Both the position numbers and the translations under genes were made by a program. Positions 59,501 through 64,000 of a stretch of DNA of 64,000 bases are shown here, piece after piece. The stretch's first letter is position 1. Each line of letters starts with the position of its first letter. A model generated the notes under the pieces. It worked only from the letters and a program-made list of their open reading frames with translations. It did not search any database and was not told the DNA's origin. Origin of the DNA: Isoetes taiwanensis (taxonomy: Eukaryota; Streptophyta; Lycopodiopsida; Isoetales; Isoetaceae); the NCBI GenBank assembly GCA_021234155.1, contig JAJEKV010000004.1, forward strand, positions 246,001 to 310,000, written 5' to 3'.

Positions 59501-62040
59501 CCGTGTCTTGACGTAGAGGGGGGGTGTTGATGCCAGAGCACGGACCCTAAAAACCATCCGGAGTTAGCTTGCCCCAAAAGTCCTCTCCCGAAGGCCCTGG
59601 CGATGGAGGGACAACTTTCCCTCTCGAATCGTGATTCGCTCGCCAATGGACTCGTAACGCCGACATTGCCCCGGGGACCAAGTTTCGCGGGCCGTAAGAC
59701 CACCCTTCTCGAGGAAGCGCCAAACTATCTCATGTCCAACACACCGTAGTCAATTGGCCTAGGAGGTGGTCGCCGAATACCGCAAACGAGGGCTTAAGTG
59801 TTTCTTTCTTTTGCAAAACTGACCGTGCAACTTGGTCTCTAGGGTAATTTTGGCCTCCCGGACGATGTGGCGAAGTCGAATCGCCATTCCGGAGCCTCCG
59901 CAATGTCCGAATGACAAAACACTTTGGTTTCTACACGGTCGACCGCAGAACGCTTCGCGGTTTGATAAGTTCTCCCGGACGGATGTTGGATTTTTTTGGA
60001 CCTTATCGAGCCAGGGCCCTTGAACGAAGGATTCAACGGTCGGATAGGGGAACCGAGATCCGGGAGTGTGGTCTTTAGCGTACGGCCCCCCGGGGGAGCG
60101 CTGCCAGGAAAGGCTACCTCGGGAAATTTTTTGGGGCTCGCCTCTTGGGGTTCGGACTCTCCCCTCTAATGAGGCGGCCTTGCAAGGTCCTGGCCTTGTT
60201 TGACTTGGGCAAGTGTGCCAGCTCGGCTGCCCAACAACAGGCTGCCCGGACCGTTCTAATGCAAACACTTTGATCTAAACCTTGTCCGGAAATTTTGAAA
60301 ACTGGCCTGTATGTTGGCGATGACTTAGGAAGCCGGGCCGACAAAAAATCAGAATTTAATTCCGTACTATGCATTAATTACAAATTTATGAATGTCTTGC
60401 TACTTTGCAAAGTCGCCTTTACTTTAACCGCCACAACGGAGGAGTACAGATCCAAACTCCATTCCGCCGGCCCCCTTGCTTCGCGTTCTCAATCGCATCT
60501 TATCGGCCAAGTCCCAAGAGCAAAAGACCAAAACTTCGGCACCCAAAACGCAAACCCCCCGCTAGAACCTCGGCAACTCATAGGATTTACGTTTGAGAGG
60601 CTCTATCCTTGTCGATTCGACTAGGACCTTGGGCCTTGTCTTGACGTAGAGGGGGGGTGTTGACGCCAGAGCACGGACCCTAAAAACCATCCGGAGTTAG
60701 CTTGCCCCAAAAGTCCTCTCCCGAAGGGCCTCGCGGCGATGGACGGGCCGCTTCCCTCTCCGAATCGTGATTCGCTCGCCAATGGACTCGAACGCCGACA
60801 TTACCCCTCGAGACCAAGTTTTCGCGGGCCGTAAGACCATCCCTTCGAGGAAGCGCCAAGCTATCTCATGTCCAACACACTCGTAGTCAATTGGCCTAGA
60901 AGGTAGGCGGCGAATACCGCAAACGTAGGGCGAAGTGTTTCTTTCTTTTGCAAAACTGGACCGTGCAACTTGGTCTCTAGGGTAATTTTGGCCTCCCGGA
61001 CGATGTGGCGAAAGTCGAATCGCCATTCCGAGCCTCCGCAATGTCCAGAATGACAAAACACTTTGGTTTCTACATGGTCGACCGCAGAACGCCATGGGTT
61101 TGATAAGTTCTCCGGACGGATGTTGATTTTTTTTTTTGGACCTTATCGAGGCGGGGCCTTTGAACGAAGGATTCAATGGTGGGATAGGGGAACCGGAGAT
61201 CCGAGAGTGTGGTCTTTAGCGCACGGCCCCCGGGAGCCGCCAGAAAGGCTACCGGGGGAAATTTTTGGGGGCTCGCCTCTTGGGGTTCGGACTCTCCCCT
61301 CTAATGAGGCGCCTTGCAAGGTCCTGGCCTTGTTTGACTTGGGCAAGTGTGCCGGCTTCGGTTGCCCAACAACAAAGCTGCCCGGACCGTTCTAATGCAA
61401 ACACTTTGATCTAAACCTTGTCCAGGAAATTTTGAAAACTGGCGTGTATGTTGGCGATGACTTAGGAAGCCTGTGACAAAAAATCAGAATTTAATTCCGT
61501 ACTATGCATTAATTACAAATTTATGAATGTCTTCTTACGCAAAAGTCGCCCTTTACTTCTAACCGCCACAACGGGAGGAGTATGATCCAAACTCCATTCC
61601 GCTGGTTCCATTGCTTCGCGTTCTCAAGCGCATCTTATCGGCCAAGTCCCAATTTCAAAAGACCAAAACTTCGGCACCCAAAACGCTAAACCCCTGCTAG
61701 AAACACGGCAACTCATAGGGTTTACGTTTGAGGCTCTATCCTTGTCGATTCAACTAGGACCTTGGCTGCGGTGTCTTGACGAGGGGGTGTTGACGCCAGA
61801 GCATAAGACCCTAAAAAACCATCCAAAAGCGGCTTTGCCCCAAAAGTCCTCTCCCGAAGGGCCCCCGCGACGGGACGGGCAACTTCCCTCTCTCGAATCG
61901 TGATTCGGCTCGCCAATGGACTCGAACGTCGACATTGCCCCGGGGACCAAGTTTCGGCCGTAAGACCACCCTTCTCGAGGAAGCGTCAAACTATCTCATG
62001 TCCAACACACTCGTAGTCAATTGGCCTAGGAGGTGGCTGT
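56580..62040. repeat. Tandem array of a 1.1-kb repeat, five copies
   Basis: The marker GATAAGTT-TCCCGGACGGATG occurs at about 56596, 57724, 58837, 59964 and 61102, spaced 1,128, 1,113, 1,127 and 1,138 bp. All copies keep the same order of blocks, including ACCTTATCGAGCC, TTGGGGTTCGGACTCTC, GTATGTTGGCGATGACTTAGG, ACTATGCATTAATTAC and GATTCGACTAGGACCTTGGG. Frames of up to 189 codons on the minus strand recur but are broken differently in each copy, so a protein is unlikely. Most differences are small indels at C/G runs. Confidence 0.9.
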
Positions 62041-62600
62041 CGAATACTGCTATGCATTAATTAATTCCTTACTATGCATTAATTCCGAATTTATGAATGT
62101 CTTGCTATCGCCAACAACAGTCTGCCTAGACCGTTCCAATGCTACCTATTTGATCAGAACTTTTATCAGGAAATTCTAAAATTTGCCTTCGTATGATGGG
62201 GATGACCTAGGAAGCCGGTGACAAAAAATCAGAATTTAATTCCATACCATGCATTAATTACGAATTTATGAAGCGTAATGCAAAAGAACGATAACTAAAA
62301 AAATTCTCGTGATCGAAAAAAAGGTGGAATTTTGACAAAGAAAGCGTTAACGCGTCTTGGGTATGCGGACATGAGAAAAACATTTCACTAGGATATGCAG
62401 TGTTGGTGCACGATGAAATAGCTCCGAGTCTTCCAGAGCTCACATGCTGCCACAAAAGTTCTCTTACGAAGGCCCTGGCGATGGACGAGCAATTTCCCCT
62501 CTCCAAAACCATGATTTGGCTCTTCCAATGGACTCAGAATATCGACATTACCCTGGGGACCAACTTTCGTGGCCAGAAGACCACCCTTGTTCTCCAAAAA
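62041..62600. repeat. Decayed partial sixth copy of the 1.1-kb repeat
   Basis: Pieces of the unit (ACTATGCATTAATT; CAACAACAGTCTGCC; GTCCTCT-like AAGTTCTCTTACGAAGGCCC; GACATTACCCTGGGGACCAA; GTGGCCAGAAGACCACCC) in the same order but much more diverged. Edge copies of tandem arrays usually look like this. Confidence 0.75.
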
Positions 62601-62609
62601 GAACAAAGT

Positions 62610-62880
62610 ACACTAGACGTCCAGCAGACGTCACGCGCGACGTCACGTCTCACGCGACGTCACGTCTCACGCGACGTCACGTCGCACGCGTGACACCTGT
62701 CGTCCACCTGGCGCAAGCGTCCACCTGGCGTGACAGATCTGCCACGTCACAGTGTCAGACGTCGCACGAGACGTCGCACGCGACGTGTCTGCGACGTGAC
62801 GTCGCATTGACGTCGCATGGTCACGTTAATTGCGACGTCACGTGACTCAGACGTCGCAAGCCCACGTCGCTAAATGTCCA
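62610..62880. repeat. Right subterminal CGACGTCACG repeats of the CACTA
   Basis: Multiple ACGCGACGTCACGTC and GACGTCGCA units in both orientations up to the TIR. They mirror the left block, though with an ACGTCACG rather than GACGCC flavour. Confidence 0.8.
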
Positions 62881-62896
62881 TTCTCTTGTTGTGATT

Positions 62897-63066
62897 CACA
62901 TCTACAGCGCATCGCAAACGCCATAGGTGTTGAGATTCCAGAGGTCACAGGTTATTCAGAGATGGACACAACACAAGCTATGGAATTGGGTAGAGAGCAT
63001 GTCATCCGCATGGCCAATGAAATGGGTGTGATACCTGATCAAGTATCTGAAACACAATCAGAATAA
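62897..63066 (+). pseudogene. 3' end of the ParB/methyltransferase-like gene, beyond the CACTA
   Basis: The frame HLQRIANAIGVEIPEV...MGVIPDQVSETQSE ends at a TAA (63064-63066). Removing the CACTA and one ATT joins it in frame with the left-hand codons for GKGTADKWEP (about 54318-54350), so it is the C-terminal exon of the same gene. The left-hand frame is itself out of register with the upstream tail frame, by an indel or an intron. The product end is hydrophilic and has no recognised domain. Confidence 0.55.
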
Positions 63067-63825
63067 TGAATGTTGTATATTACTTCAATGGAAATTTTGG
63101 TTTCAGGAATATGTATTACCATATCTTTTTGTCTTTAACCATATCTTTTACCATATGTTTAATGCTAAAAATAATCGCGACCGCGATCCTCTGTAGCAAT
63201 TATATGGCTTTAAATACTGAATTTTTTGTGATATGCTTGCTCCTCGGTACCTTAATTTTAACACAATACTCTCATATGGTCTTAATAAAAGGCTCATTAT
63301 TTTGTCTCCTTTCAGCTGCGAAACATCGCGTTCGCGATTCTTGCGATAAGTTTGAGCATTCCCTCCTACTACATTCTACTGGCGATGGACCTTTGCATGA
63401 GCTGTAAAAATTATATTTCCGCAGAACACTGAATCATTTGCAGAATTTGTGCAAAAAAACGCAAACTTTTACTCAGTTGGTAGCAGTTTTTGCACTGTAT
63501 GGCTACCCGCTAACCTATTTCATACTAAACGAGAATTCCAAATTTCTCTAATTAATGAAATCATGCTTTAAAATCAGACATAGTGAATGTATGGATGGCC
63601 TGGGTAAGCGTGTACCTGGATTCTGTGTAAAATGCTATGGATGGGGCAAATGTTTGGTAGAGATCGGATGGAATGCTGTGAAAATGACTTGTGACAAAAG
63701 AGAGAACACCGTAACAAAAAAAGTCGACAGTAAGTGTGTATAAAGGAGATGGAGCGACAATTTTATTATTATAAAAGGTATATGATATGGTGTTATCTTT
63801 TTAATCCTAGTAGATGGTTGTACTA
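63067..63825. other. 3' flank, no gene recognised
   Basis: AT-rich. Contains the motif TCGCGACCGCGATCCTC (63175-63191) and a looser CATCGCGTTCGCGATTC (63325-63341), matching motifs at 50279-50570. A 62-codon Cys-containing frame (63555-63743) has no recognised match. Confidence 0.45.
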
Positions 63826-63927
63826 GGCCATGGGTCCCATGGCCTCTTGGTCTTCGTGGACGTTAAAAAAAATCTATTCTATTCTATTCTATTCTATTCT
63901 ATTCTATTCTATTCTATTCTATTCTAT
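63826..63927 (+). mobile_element. Second LINE 3' terminus with (ATTCT)n tail
   Basis: GGTCCCATGGCC, then CGTGGACGTTAAAAAAAATC, then about ten ATTCT units (63876-63925). This is the same terminal box as at 1851-1890. Only the 3' end is present, as for a strongly 5'-truncated LINE insertion; its upstream limit is unclear (about 63780). Confidence 0.8.
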
Positions 63928-64000
63928 TTTTCCACAGATTTTATCTGCGTGTTTACAATTGTGTTGGAAGTGTTCCTTACAAGTTCAATACTAACCTTCT

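Larger units (their letters stand above)
54354..62893. mobile_element. CACTA-type DNA transposon (8,540 bp), non-autonomous
   Basis: Left end CACAAGGGAGAAAGGCCATTTAGCGACG; the reverse complement of the right end is CACAACAAGAGAATGGACATTTAGCGACG. These TIRs start CAC and share CATTTAGCGACG. The 3-bp target ATT is duplicated at 54351-54353 and 62894-62896, as expected for CACTA/En-Spm elements. GC-rich GACGTC-type subterminal repeats lie inside both ends. No TNP2-type transposase is recognisable. The interior holds three tRNA-like repeats, a purine-rich tract, an internal GACG block and a five-copy 1.1-kb tandem array. It sits inside the ParB/methyltransferase-like gene. Confidence 0.85.

Noticed and set aside
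63555-63743. 62-codon Cys-containing small secreted-like protein
   Set aside because: No signal peptide, no regular cysteine spacing and no homologue recognised; an isolated short frame in AT-rich flank.

Overview
The window looks like repeat-dominated nuclear DNA of a land plant. It holds a nine-exon cytochrome P450 of the plant CYP85 clan, a plant-type subtilase fragment, Ty1-copia and chromodomain Ty3-gypsy retroelements with tRNA-Met-type primer sites, and a CACTA transposon. The low gene density and long, nested LTR elements suggest a large genome (gymnosperm or fern rather than a compact angiosperm), but this is only an inference.

Layout. 1-1.9 kb: decayed LINE reverse transcriptase ending in a CATTCT-repeat tail. 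2.0-3.1 kb: two tandem copies of a small element with ATTCTAGAATGGGGC inverted ends. 3.1-7.9 kb: relics, with copia pieces on both strands and a 149-bp inverted-repeat element. 7.96-8.51 kb: subtilase pseudogene. 9.24-11.24 kb: the P450, the only well-preserved cellular gene; it assembles into one 457-residue frame but has an odd C-helix region. 11.9-12.9 kb: copia debris.

12.88-45.31 kb: a tandem array of one non-coding LTR element. Five LTRs (about 1.55 kb, TGTGACG...CGTCACA) alternate with two different spacers: a 4.2-kb internal region (type 1) and a 2.4-kb segment (type 2). The repeat period is about 9.75 kb. The second LTR is split by a 12,995-bp minus-strand chromovirus (17645-30639) with long LTRs, a TTAGC target duplication, recognisable gag, protease, RT, RNase H, integrase and chromodomain remnants, and an unexplained 4.5-kb leader. 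At 45.3-48.9 kb lies a 3'-truncated second gypsy element.

49.2-63.1 kb is the most unusual part. A minus-strand frame with a DNA-methyltransferase motif I-like sequence faces away from a plus-strand, intron-containing gene. That gene appears to combine a ParB/sulfiredoxin-like domain with a permuted DNA-methyltransferase C-terminus. It is split by an 8,540-bp CACTA-type transposon (54354-62893, target duplication ATT), and one frame continues across the rejoined target site. The CACTA carries GACGTC-rich subterminal repeats, three tandem tRNA-like units of 108 bp, and five tandem copies of a 1.1-kb repeat. A palindromic CGCGACCGCGATC-type motif recurs in the spacer between the divergent genes and downstream of the plus-strand gene. 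A second LINE 3' end with an ATTCT-repeat tail closes the window.

Caution: near-identical repeat copies differ by many small indels at GC-rich sites (about 26-31.7 kb and 50-62 kb), which looks like unpolished long-read consensus. Some frameshifts called here may not be real.
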